A program made the position numbers and the translations under genes. From Sphingomonadaceae bacterium (GTDB lineage Bacteria; Pseudomonadota; Alphaproteobacteria; Sphingomonadales; Sphingomonadaceae), in the NCBI GenBank assembly GCA_024236155.1, contig JACKLA010000002.1, positions 372,001-436,000 of the forward strand: a DNA stretch of 64,000 nt. The letters are read 5' to 3'. Shown here in pieces: positions 25,187-33,171 of the stretch. The notes below the pieces were generated by a model, which saw only the letters and a list, made by a program, of their open reading frames with translations, made no database searches and had not been told where the DNA came from. How positions within the stretch are numbered: the first letter of the stretch is position 1; the number at the start of each line of letters is the position of its first letter.

Positions 25187-27868
25187 ATGACCGTATCGAC
25201 GATTGGACGGGAAATGACAGGCGAAGCAACCATCACATCGGGTCGCCGCCTGGCGCTGGCGCTGCTCGGCAGCACAATGCTGGCAGGTGTTCCCGCAGCC
25301 GCTTTCGCACAGGATGCCGAAATTGCGGCCGATGAAAGCCAGCCCGTACAGCCTCAGGGCCAGATCATCCAGTCGATTGCCGTGTCGGGCGCGCAGCGTC
25401 TCGAACCGCAGACAATCGTTTCTTACATCCGTCTCAGCGTCGGTGATGTCTACACCCAGGCCGCAGCCGACCAGGCGATCAAGGATCTCTACGCGACCGA
25501 GCTGTTCTCGACCGCGACCGTGCGCAACGATCGCGGCAATGTGGTGATCGACGTGGTTGAAAATCCGGTCGTCAATCGCATCATCATCGAAGGCAACAAG
25601 CGGCTCAAGAACGACAAGATCGTTCCCGAGATCAAGCTTGCCCCGCGCCAGATCTATACCCGCTCCAAGGTACGGGCCGACACCCAGCGCATTATCGAGC
25701 TCTACAAGCGCCAGGGCCGCTTTGCCGCGACGGTCGAGCCGAAGATCGTCCAGCTGAGCCAGAACCGCGTCGATATTGTCTATGAAATCAGCGAAGGCCC
25801 CAAGTCCAAGGTCCGCCAGATCAACATTATCGGCAACGAGGTGTTCTCGGACAGCAAGCTGCGCGGCGAAATGGTTACCAAGCAGGCGCGCTGGACTGCC
25901 TTCTTTAGCTCGAACACCAGCTACGACCCGGATCGCCTTGCATTCGACCAGCAGAAGCTGCGCCAGTTCTACCTGACGCAGGGCTATGCCGATTTCCGCG
26001 TCGTCTCCGCCGTTGCAGAGCTGACGCCGGACAAGGAAGACTTCATCATCACCTATGTGGTGGAAGAGGGCGAACGCTACAAATTCGGTGAGGTTTCGGT
26101 CGACAGCCAGATCCGCGATTTCGACAATGAGCGGATCGAAGCGCAGCTGCCGATGAAGGAAGGCGACTGGTACGACGCAAAAGCGATCGAAGATACCGTC
26201 GAGCAGCTGAGCGAGCTGGCCGGCACCTTCGGTTATGCCTTCGCCGACGTCGAGCCCGAATTCCGCCGCAACAAGGACGAGTTGACGATGAATATCGCCT
26301 TCGTCCTGCGTGAGGCGCCGCGTGTCTATGTCGAGCGGGTCGATGTCAACGGCAATACGCTGACGCAGGACAAGGTGCTGCGCCGTGAATTCCGCCTTGC
26401 AGAGGGCGATGCGTTCAACTCGATCGGCGTGAAACGCTCGTCGAACCGTATCAAGTCGCTCGGCTTCTTCCAGGAAAACTTCGAAATCGAGCAGAAGCCC
26501 GGCAGCCGCCCGGATCGTATCGTGCTCGAAGCGAATGTCGAAGAACAGCCGACTGGCGAACTCCAGCTTTCGGCGGGTTTTTCGTCGATCGAGAGCTTCA
26601 TCCTCTCGGCCTCGGTCCGCCAGCGCAACTTCCGCGGTCGCGGCCAGACGGTCGGCGCAAGCGTGAACTATTCGCGCTATTCCAAATCCGCGCGGCTGAG
26701 CTTCACCGAGCCCTATGTGTTCGATCGGAACATTTCGGCCGGGGTGGATATCTACCGGCAGGATTACAACAGCTTCAACTTCACCAATAACAGCCGCAAC
26801 ACGACCTACAAGCAGTCGACGACGGGCGCTTCGCTCCGCCTTGGCGTGCCGTTGACCGAGTATATGTCGCTGATCGGCAGTTACACGATCAATTTCGACG
26901 ATGTGTCGCTCGATGAGAACCAGTTCTTTGCCGATCTGGACCAGGATGGGATTTCGACCTGTGAGCCGCTGCTGGCGGGCCGCTTCCTGTGCGAAGCCAT
27001 CGGCAAGCGAACGAGTTCGATACTCGGGGCGACCCTGTCGTTCGACAACACTGACAGCCGGTACCGCCCGACGCGCGGTATGTCTGCATCGCTGACGACC
27101 GAGTTTGCCGGGCTGGGCGGGTCGGTCAAGTTCATCCGTAACCGTGCCAAGGCTGCACGTTACTGGAACCTGTTCGATAACTTCATTTTCTCGCTGACCG
27201 CTGAAGGCGGGGTGATCAACGGGCTGGGTGGCAAAGATGTTCGCCTTACGGACCGCTTCTTCCTTGGCGAGCCCCAGATCCGTGGTTTCGATATCCGTGG
27301 TGTAGGCCCTCGCGTCCTGCGCCAGCCAATTATCGCCGACCCGGATAGCCCGGATGCGAACAATCCGTTGCCGCTCATTGTGACCGACCGGAACCAGATT
27401 GCTGACGATGCGATTGGTGGCGAAGCCTATTATCTCGGTCGCGCTGAGCTCGAGATTCCGCTTGGGTCCGGCGCCTCCGAACTTGGTCTGAGACCTTCGG
27501 TCTGGGTTGATGTCGGCGCACTGTTCAATGTCACGACGCCAGACCTGCAACAGAGTCCGTTCCCCGGCGGGCTGGCCTTCCAGCTCAAGGATGCAGACGG
27601 CAACCTGCTCTATATTGACGATAACGGAGCTGCGACGATCGATCCGAGCTCTTGCGCGACGACTACTTGTGCGCCGCTGAATCGTACCATCGCTCCTTTC
27701 CAGGAAACCTTCCTGGGTGATTCCGCCAGCCCGCGTATTTCGGCGGGTATCGGGGTCAACTGGAACTCGCCATTCGGGCCGTTCCGTATCGATTTCGCCC
27801 AGATCATCAGGAAGGTCCCGGGCGACGATACCAAGACATTCTCATTCAACGTAGGTACCCAATTCTAA
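25187..27868 (+). CDS. bamA: Outer membrane protein assembly factor BamA
   Basis: An 893-aa Omp85 protein. A signal peptide ends near AAAFAQ; five POTRA domains span about residues 50-420, each with a GNxxxxxxxI/L pattern (for example EGNKRLKNDKI, INIIGNEVFS, DVNGNTLTQDK). The beta barrel follows with the L6 loop segment PQIRGFD, and the protein ends in GTQF as outer membrane proteins do. The start could also be the ATG at 25,214. BamA folds beta-barrel proteins into the outer membrane. Its stop overlaps the ompH start by one base. Confidence 0.95.
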   Translation: MTVSTIGREMTGEATITSGRRLALALLGSTMLAGVPAAAFAQDAEIAADESQPVQPQGQIIQSIAVSGAQRLEPQTIVSYIRLSVGDVYTQAAADQAIKDLYATELFSTATVRNDRGNVVIDVVENPVVNRIIIEGNKRLKNDKIVPEIKLAPRQIYTRSKVRADTQRIIELYKRQGRFAATVEPKIVQLSQNRVDIVYEISEGPKSKVRQINIIGNEVFSDSKLRGEMVTKQARWTAFFSSNTSYDPDRLAFDQQKLRQFYLTQGYADFRVVSAVAELTPDKEDFIITYVVEEGERYKFGEVSVDSQIRDFDNERIEAQLPMKEGDWYDAKAIEDTVEQLSELAGTFGYAFADVEPEFRRNKDELTMNIAFVLREAPRVYVERVDVNGNTLTQDKVLRREFRLAEGDAFNSIGVKRSSNRIKSLGFFQENFEIEQKPGSRPDRIVLEANVEEQPTGELQLSAGFSSIESFILSASVRQRNFRGRGQTVGASVNYSRYSKSARLSFTEPYVFDRNISAGVDIYRQDYNSFNFTNNSRNTTYKQSTTGASLRLGVPLTEYMSLIGSYTINFDDVSLDENQFFADLDQDGISTCEPLLAGRFLCEAIGKRTSSILGATLSFDNTDSRYRPTRGMSASLTTEFAGLGGSVKFIRNRAKAARYWNLFDNFIFSLTAEGGVINGLGGKDVRLTDRFFLGEPQIRGFDIRGVGPRVLRQPIIADPDSPDANNPLPLIVTDRNQIADDAIGGEAYYLGRAELEIPLGSGASELGLRPSVWVDVGALFNVTTPDLQQSPFPGGLAFQLKDADGNLLYIDDNGAATIDPSSCATTTCAPLNRTIAPFQETFLGDSASPRISAGIGVNWNSPFGPFRIDFAQIIRKVPGDDTKTFSFNVGTQF

Positions 27869-28566
27869 TGAAAAAGCTTTTCAAACCGGTATTTGCTGCC
27901 GGCCTCACGCTTTCGGCAGCGGCCATGGTCGCCACCTCCCCGGCATCTGCGCAGGTCGCAGGGATTGCCACCAGCAGCCCAGAAGCGGTTCTCGTGCAGT
28001 CAGCTGCGCTCCAGCAGGGTTACACAGCGATCAACACAACCTATGCGACCCAGCGGACCCAGGTTCAGACGCTGCGTACCGAGATCAACAATCTCCAGCT
28101 CAGCCTGAACACCAATGGCGATCGTGAAGTCGACCAGGCGGAATGGGATGCCAATCCGGCGGTGACCCAGCAGATCGAGGCAAAGGAAGCGCAGGTGCAG
28201 ACCCTGCAGCGCCCGATCACCATTGCCGAAATGTATGTCGTCGAGCAGGTGCTTTCCAAATACGGCGCAGCCGAGAAGCAGGTCATCGATGGCAACAACA
28301 TCCAGATCATGCTTGAACCGAGTGCGATCCAGTATTCGGTCGAAGCAGTCGATGTTACTGGCAAGATCGTTGCTGCACTCAACCAGGCACTTCCGGTAGC
28401 TGCGACCACTCCGCCCGCAGACTGGAACCCGCGCCGCGATACGGTCGCGACCCACCAGGCGATCCAGCAGATACTCGCAGGTCTCGCTCAACGCGCTGCG
28501 GTACAGGCTGCCATCCAGCAGCAGGCGCAGCAGGGCCAGACCCAGTCGACCGAAGTTCCGCGGTAA
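27868..28566 (+). CDS. OmpH/Skp family periplasmic chaperone
   Basis: A 232-aa exported protein with a clear signal peptide (ends SPASAQ). The central part is a long coiled coil with Gln-rich heptads, and the tail is Gln/Ala rich. It is longer than E. coli Skp (161 aa), which is usual in sphingomonads. It probably holds unfolded outer membrane proteins for BamA, with which it is translationally coupled. Confidence 0.85.
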   Translation: MKKLFKPVFAAGLTLSAAAMVATSPASAQVAGIATSSPEAVLVQSAALQQGYTAINTTYATQRTQVQTLRTEINNLQLSLNTNGDREVDQAEWDANPAVTQQIEAKEAQVQTLQRPITIAEMYVVEQVLSKYGAAEKQVIDGNNIQIMLEPSAIQYSVEAVDVTGKIVAALNQALPVAATTPPADWNPRRDTVATHQAIQQILAGLAQRAAVQAAIQQQAQQGQTQSTEVPR

Positions 28567-28589
28567 TCGGACGAGCAGGGGGCAGGGAT

Positions 28590-29042
28590 ATGAGCGATAC
28601 GGGTTTCGACATTGTCGAGGTGCTCAAGCGCCTTCCGCACCGCTATCCCCTACTCTTGGTCGACCGGGTGAAGGAACTGGTGCCTGACGAGCGCATCCAT
28701 GCGGTCAAGGCGGTCAGCTTCAACGAGGATTTCTTCCAGGGCCATTTCCCCGGTTCGCCGATCATGCCCGGCGTCTTGCAGATAGAGGCGCTGGCGCAGG
28801 CTGCCGGGGTGCTCGCAGTGGAAAGCCTCGGCCTCGCCGGATCGGGCAAGCTGGTCTATTTCATGGCGATCGAGAACGCGAAGTTCCGCAGTCCGGTAAC
28901 GCCCGGTTGCCTGCTCGATCTGAAGGCCGAATTCGTCCAGAAACGCGCCCGCGTGTGCAAGTTCGCGGGCGAGGCATCGGTTGAAGGCAAGGTAAGTTGC
29001 GAAGTCAGCTTCACCGCCATGATCGCCGATGCACCCGAATAG
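28590..29042 (+). CDS. fabZ: 3-hydroxyacyl-ACP dehydratase FabZ
   Basis: A 150-aa hot-dog fold dehydratase in fatty acid elongation. The active helix is visible: NEDFFQGHFPGSPIMPGVLQ, with His and Glu in place. In most proteobacteria lpxD would lie before it and lpxA after it; both are missing here, which fits a cell without LPS. Confidence 0.96.
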   Translation: MSDTGFDIVEVLKRLPHRYPLLLVDRVKELVPDERIHAVKAVSFNEDFFQGHFPGSPIMPGVLQIEALAQAAGVLAVESLGLAGSGKLVYFMAIENAKFRSPVTPGCLLDLKAEFVQKRARVCKFAGEASVEGKVSCEVSFTAMIADAPE

Positions 29043-29148
29043 GCCCGAATAAGGTTGCCAAGCAGCGCGCCTCCCTCTAAGGGCGCGCCTTCTCCATTTG
29101 ACAGCGCCTGCCGGTCGGAACCGGCGACAGCTATGAAGGAACAGTGAC

Positions 29149-29373
29149 ATGAAAGCCGAAGGGCACCCCGACTATCACATGATCACGGTCAAGATGACCG
29201 ATGGTACCGAATTCCAGACGCGCTCCACCTGGGGTAGCGAGGGCGACACGCTGACGCTCGAAATCGACCCGACCAGCCACCCGGCATGGACCGGCGGTCG
29301 CCAGCAGCTTCAGGAAGGCGGCCGCGTCGCAGCCTTCAACAAGCGCTTCGGCGGGCTTTCGCTCAAAAAATAA
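29149..29373 (+). CDS. rpmE: 50S ribosomal protein L31
   Basis: A 74-aa L31 of the type lacking the Cys zinc ribbon. The core MKAEGHPDYHMITVKMTDGT, then FQTRSTWG and HPAWTG, is characteristic. It has its own terminator downstream. Confidence 0.95.
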   Translation: MKAEGHPDYHMITVKMTDGTEFQTRSTWGSEGDTLTLEIDPTSHPAWTGGRQQLQEGGRVAAFNKRFGGLSLKK

Positions 29374-29388
29374 GCGTTTTACGAGCTT

Positions 29389-29438
29389 GGCAGCCCTCGG
29401 GCTGCCGGAGAAGGGCGGCCTGACGGGGTCGCCCTTTT
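29389..29438 (+). terminator. Double hairpin terminator after rpmE
   Basis: A first hairpin (GGCAGCC-CTCG-GGCTGCC, 29,389-29,406) is followed by AAGGGCG...CGCCCTT with a TTTT end at 29,411-29,438. It lies between the convergent rpmE and the DksA-like gene and ends within 5 bases of that gene's stop, so it probably serves both. Confidence 0.75.
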
Positions 29439-29442
29439 CATT

Positions 29443-29757
29443 TCATGCGCAATTGATGCACCGTGTTGCGATGGGGCGGGCCTGCAGCCGTTCCCTTGCA
29501 ATCGGCTCGCCGCACTGCGCGCAGGTGCCGTAGGTGCCGTTCTCGATCCGGGCGAGGGCGTATCGCACCTGCTGGATCTCGGCGCGCAGCACATCGTCGA
29601 CGCCTTCGAGCGCCTCATCATCGGCAAGGTCGATTGCCTGTTCTTCCGAATCCGCGTCGAGCGGGTGGCGCAGATCGGCCTCGATCACGTCCGCACGCTC
29701 GATCAGTGCGGCAAGTCTTTCCCGCAGTTCGCTCTCAAGTCCGCTGTAGTCCGCCAT
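29443..29757 (-). CDS. DksA/TraR C4 zinc-finger protein
   Basis: A 104-aa protein with an N-terminal coiled coil (SELRERLAALIERADVIEAD) and a C-terminal CAQCGEPI...RCINCA zinc finger. TraR/DksA proteins bind the RNA polymerase secondary channel. It is shorter than DksA of E. coli (151 aa) and lacks its full coiled-coil tip, so it is called only as TraR-like. It is expressed with the oxygenase upstream, whose stop is 2 bases from its start. Confidence 0.8.
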   Translation of the reverse strand: MADYSGLESELRERLAALIERADVIEADLRHPLDADSEEQAIDLADDEALEGVDDVLRAEIQQVRYALARIENGTYGTCAQCGEPIARERLQARPIATRCINCA

Positions 29758-29759
29758 AC

Positions 29760-30392
29760 TCACCCCCAGGGTTTTTCGCGATACCACTTGGTGATGATGT
29801 ATTTGACGCCCTTGCGGACTTTCATCCCGTGGTGGATCGCGTTGACATTGCCCGCAAGCTCTGCCGTGCGATTGTTCCAGCAAAGCAGCTTTCCCGCCTC
29901 CGGCTGGAAACTCTTCTTCACCGCAGTGAAACGGGTAGCACCGCCAGCTTCGACATCATTGAGATAGATCATAAACGTCCAGGTCCGCTGGCCCGAGACG
30001 CCGCAATATTTTTCCCAATCCTGCCCATGCGGATTGAACCAGTCGTTATGCGGCTTGAATTCCTGCCCGACATCGTATCGCTGGCCCTGCACCGGTTCGC
30101 CATGGGCCGGGTCGATGCCGTTGAGATCGAACAGCAATGCCTCGAGCGCCTGCACGGCCGGCTCTCCTTCCGGCAGGTCGCAGGTCTCGCTGGTGCGGAA
30201 ATAATTGTCGCCATTGTGATCGGCGAGGGTGGAGGGTCGGCGACCCTGCTCGATCAGCGCGATCAGTTGTCGGCACAGCATATGATCGAGGAAATCACGC
30301 CGCTGGAACAGTTCGATCCTGGGGTAGGGCAGGCGTTGTACACCGCCATACTGCGCCAGCCTTGCGGCGGAAGATTCGCCCGGATGTTCCAT
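29760..30392 (-). CDS. 2-oxoglutarate/Fe(II)-dependent prolyl 4-hydroxylase-like oxygenase
   Basis: A 210-aa enzyme of the P4Hc type. The iron ligands are HND (in FKPHNDWF) and the distal His in AIHHGMKV, and the 2OG-binding Lys/Arg is in KYIITKWYREKPW. The start at 30,392 has AGGAT upstream; the long frame further upstream crosses the tRNA promoter region and is not used. Substrate unknown. Confidence 0.85.
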   Translation of the reverse strand: MEHPGESSAARLAQYGGVQRLPYPRIELFQRRDFLDHMLCRQLIALIEQGRRPSTLADHNGDNYFRTSETCDLPEGEPAVQALEALLFDLNGIDPAHGEPVQGQRYDVGQEFKPHNDWFNPHGQDWEKYCGVSGQRTWTFMIYLNDVEAGGATRFTAVKKSFQPEAGKLLCWNNRTAELAGNVNAIHHGMKVRKGVKYIITKWYREKPWG

Positions 30393-30525
30393 CGCGCCGA
30401 TCCTAACTGCCCGCAAGCACTCTGCAAGCGATGTAACATAATTGCGTGAATTGCCGCGCGGCGAAGTTTTCGCTTCACATGCAACCTTGTCTGTGCAACA
30501 GGCTCGCGCCCGCATCCACGGCCCC

Positions 30526-30553
30526 TTGACGGGCGCGCGGATGGGCGTAACAG
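30526..30553 (+). promoter_or_regulatory. Probable promoter of tRNA-His
   Basis: TTGACG at 30,526-30,531 and a TAACAG-like box at 30,548-30,553 are 16 bases apart. The tRNA begins 32 bases downstream, a normal distance for a stable RNA. Confidence 0.45.
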
Positions 30554-30584
30554 CCCCGCCTCACACGGCTTTTCAGGGGCATGT

Positions 30585-30662
30585 GGCGATCGTAGCTCAG
30601 TTGGTTAGAGCGCCGGTTTGTGGTACCGGAGGTCGGGGGTTCGAGACCCCTCGATCGCCCCA
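30585..30662 (+). tRNA. tRNA-His (GTG)
   Basis: The cloverleaf folds fully: acceptor GCGATCG with CGATCGC, D arm AGCTCAGTTGGTTAGAGC, anticodon stem CCGGT/ACCGG around TTGTGGT (anticodon GTG) and T arm GGGGTTCGAGACCCC. The extra 5' G at 30,585 opposite C73 is the histidine identity element. CCA is encoded. Confidence 0.97.
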
Positions 30663-30711
30663 TTTTCTCCCTGTCAGTCAGTTTGGACGCGCCAACAGCG
30701 GGGCACGCGAG

Positions 30712-31776
30712 ATGACGGCATTCTGGACCGAAGCGGATTACGACGATCACGAGCTGGTGCAGCTCGTCCATGACCGCAAATCGGGCCTCTCCGCGATTAT
30801 TGCCATCCATTCGAGCCATCTCGGACCGGGCGCAGGTGGTACCCGTTTCTGGCACTATGCCGAACCGAAAGACGCGATGCGCGATGCGCTGCGCCTGAGC
30901 CGTGGGATGAGCTACAAGAACGCCATGGCCGGTCTCCCCATGGGCGGCGGCAAGGCGGTGATCCTGGCCGACAAGGACCGCACCAAGACGCCGGAAATGC
31001 TCGCCGCTTTCGGTGATGCGGTCGAACGGCTGGGCGGGCAATATGTCACGGCGGAAGATGTCGGCATCAGCGAAGCCGACATGGTCGCCGTGTCGAAGCA
31101 CACCAGTTATGTCTCGGGCCTGCCGGTTGAGGGTGACGACGCTGCAGGCGGCGATCCCGGGCCGTTCACGGCAATGGGCATTTTCCTCGGCATCAAGGCG
31201 GCTGTGCGGCACAAGCTGGGCAAGGACAGCGTCTCGGGTGTGCATGTGGCGATCCAGGGCACCGGCAGCGTCGGCGGCGGTGTCGCCCGCCTGCTGGCCA
31301 AGGATGGCGCGAAGCTGACCCTGTCCGATATCAATGAAGCGCGTGCCGCTGCCCTCGCCGATGAGCTGGGCGGGGAATCGGTTGCACCCGATGCGGTGAT
31401 GAGCGTTGCCTGCGACGTGTTCAGCCCCAATGCGCTGGGCGCGATCCTCGATGACGAGGGTATCGCCCGGCTCGATACGCCGATTGTGGCTGGCGGGGCG
31501 AACAACCAGCTTGCGCGGGCCGGACACGGCGAGAAGCTGGCGGCGCGCGGTATCCTTTACGCGCCCGACTATGTGATCAACGCCGGCGGCATCATCAGCG
31601 TGGCGATGGAATATCTGTGCAAGAACCACGGCGATCCTTGCGACATCAACGAGGTGCGCAAGCGGATCGCGCAGATTCCGGGGCGGCTGGAAGAAATCTG
31701 GCATGAAAGCGATGCCAGCGGGGTCTCTGCAGACGTGGTGGCTGACCGGATGGCGCAAAAGCTGATCGGTCGCTGA
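30712..31776 (+). CDS. Leucine/valine dehydrogenase-type Glu/Leu/Phe/Val dehydrogenase
   Basis: A 354-aa NAD-dependent amino acid dehydrogenase. Catalytic lysine region GLPMGGGKAVILAD, Asp region AEDVGISEADM, Rossmann motif QGTGSVGGGVARLL. Its length and lack of a GDH-type N-terminus place it with leucine/branched-chain dehydrogenases. The ATG at 30,712 is used because the frame upstream runs through tRNA-His. Role: reversible deamination of branched-chain amino acids. Confidence 0.88.
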   Translation: MTAFWTEADYDDHELVQLVHDRKSGLSAIIAIHSSHLGPGAGGTRFWHYAEPKDAMRDALRLSRGMSYKNAMAGLPMGGGKAVILADKDRTKTPEMLAAFGDAVERLGGQYVTAEDVGISEADMVAVSKHTSYVSGLPVEGDDAAGGDPGPFTAMGIFLGIKAAVRHKLGKDSVSGVHVAIQGTGSVGGGVARLLAKDGAKLTLSDINEARAAALADELGGESVAPDAVMSVACDVFSPNALGAILDDEGIARLDTPIVAGGANNQLARAGHGEKLAARGILYAPDYVINAGGIISVAMEYLCKNHGDPCDINEVRKRIAQIPGRLEEIWHESDASGVSADVVADRMAQKLIGR

Positions 31777-31835
31777 ATCGCCCCTTGCGGGCGGGCATCT
31801 GCACTGCCAGAAGCTCGCCGCGACGGGATTAGAAA

Positions 31836-32564
31836 ATGCACGGCTTTGCCAATCCAAAACGCTTCCTGACAATCGCCCGATGGCTGACCCCGCTCCTGCT
31901 GGTGAGCGGACTGGCGATCATTGCTGCGACCAGCTGGTACGGCCTGTTCCACGCGCCTGCCGAACGGTTGCAGGGGGAAAGCGTGCGCATCCTGTTCATC
32001 CATGTGCCAACCGCCTGGCTGGGCATGGGCGGGTGGAGCGCGATTGCCATTGCCAGCCTTGTCGAACTGGTGTGGCGGCATCCGCTGGCCGGGTTGGCCG
32101 CGCGTGCCTCTGCCGTGCCCGGTGCAATCTTCACCGCGCTGTGCCTCGTCACCGGATCGCTGTGGGGCAGGCCCGCATGGGGCACCTGGTGGGAATGGGA
32201 CGGGCGGCTGACCAGCATGCTGGTGCTGCTGTTCCTTTATCTCGGCTACATCTCATTGTCGCAGGCGGTCAGTCGCGAGGGCGGGTCGAGCCGCATCCCG
32301 GCGATCTTCGGGCTGGTCGGCGTGGTGAACATCCCGATCATCCATTATTCGGTGCTGTGGTGGAATTCGATCCACCAGCCGCCGAGCATCTCGATGGGCA
32401 AATCGGCCATGTCGGGCGAGTTCCTGTGGCCGCTGCTGCTGGCGACGGTCGGCTTTTCGCTGCTGTTCGGCGGGATCGTGCTGGCGCGGATGCGCGCATT
32501 GCTGGCCGATATCCAGGCAGAGGCCCGTTTGCGGCGCAAGGCATTGGGGGCGGCAGATGCGTGA
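31836..32564 (+). CDS. ccmC: Haem exporter permease CcmC
   Basis: A 242-aa inner-membrane protein with six predicted helices. It holds the periplasmic WWD-type haem site: GRPAWGTWWEWDGR, and HVPTAWLGMGG carries a conserved His. CcmC delivers haem to CcmE during cytochrome c maturation. First gene of the ccm block; ccmA and ccmB are absent from the window. Confidence 0.95.
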   Translation: MHGFANPKRFLTIARWLTPLLLVSGLAIIAATSWYGLFHAPAERLQGESVRILFIHVPTAWLGMGGWSAIAIASLVELVWRHPLAGLAARASAVPGAIFTALCLVTGSLWGRPAWGTWWEWDGRLTSMLVLLFLYLGYISLSQAVSREGGSSRIPAIFGLVGVVNIPIIHYSVLWWNSIHQPPSISMGKSAMSGEFLWPLLLATVGFSLLFGGIVLARMRALLADIQAEARLRRKALGAADA

Positions 32565-32697
32565 GAATCTCGACCAGTGGAACTATGTGATCGCGGCCTA
32601 CGCCATCGCGCTGGTCGCAATCGCTGCCATCGTTGCATGGTCGTGGTATGACATGCGCCGGGCCGAACGCCGCCGCGAAGAAGCGAAACGGAAGTAG
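32557..32697 (+). CDS. ccmD: Haem exporter protein CcmD
   Basis: A 46-aa peptide starting MRENLDQWNYVIAAYAIALV, with one membrane helix followed by a basic tail (MRRAERRREEAKRK). The size, topology and place between ccmC and ccmE define CcmD, which helps release haem-loaded CcmE. It overlaps the ccmC end by 8 bases. Confidence 0.9.
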   Translation: MRENLDQWNYVIAAYAIALVAIAAIVAWSWYDMRRAERRREEAKRK

Positions 32698-32706
32698 AAT
32701 CATCCC

Positions 32707-33171
32707 ATGAAAGCCAAGCACCAGCGTCTGGTCCTGATCGTCATTGCGCTTGTCGCACTGATCGGTGCGAGCCTTCTGGCGATTTACGCGCTGCGCAACC
32801 AGGCGAGCTATTTCTACGTGCCCAAGCAGATGGCCGAGAGCCCGCCCGAAGTCGGGCAGGCCGTGCGACTGGGCGGGATGGTGCAGGAAGGCTCGCTCGA
32901 GACGCTGGCCGACGGGGTCACAGTGTCCTTCATCGTCGGCGATGGCGAGGCGACCGTGCCGGTGCGCTTTTCGGGCATCCTGCCCGATCTGTTCGTCGAG
33001 GGATCGGGGGTTGTTGCCGAGGGCAGGCTGGAAGCGGACGGCACTTTCATGGCCGACAACCTGCTCGCCAAGCATGACGAGAACTACGTCCCGCGTGAGC
33101 TTCAGGACATGACCGAGCATCAGGCTGAGCAGGTCGTGGCGGAAACGACAACGGGCGGAAAAGCCGAATGA
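32707..33171 (+). CDS. ccmE: Cytochrome c maturation protein CcmE (haem chaperone)
   Basis: A 154-aa protein: one N-terminal membrane helix and a periplasmic OB-fold. The haem-binding His is H123 in LLAKHDENYVP, followed by the conserved Tyr. ATG at 32,707 lies 9 bases after ccmD. Overlaps ccmF by four bases. Confidence 0.95.
   Translation: MKAKHQRLVLIVIALVALIGASLLAIYALRNQASYFYVPKQMAESPPEVGQAVRLGGMVQEGSLETLADGVTVSFIVGDGEATVPVRFSGILPDLFVEGSGVVAEGRLEADGTFMADNLLAKHDENYVPRELQDMTEHQAEQVVAETTTGGKAE

Noticed and set aside
25160..27550. 796-codon open frame opposite bamA
   Set aside because: Composition (His/Arg rich, no motifs) is that of antisense sequence; bamA on the plus strand is certain.
30442..30711. 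N-terminal extension of the leucine dehydrogenase frame
   Set aside because: The frame crosses tRNA-His; the protein family starts at the ATG at 30,712.
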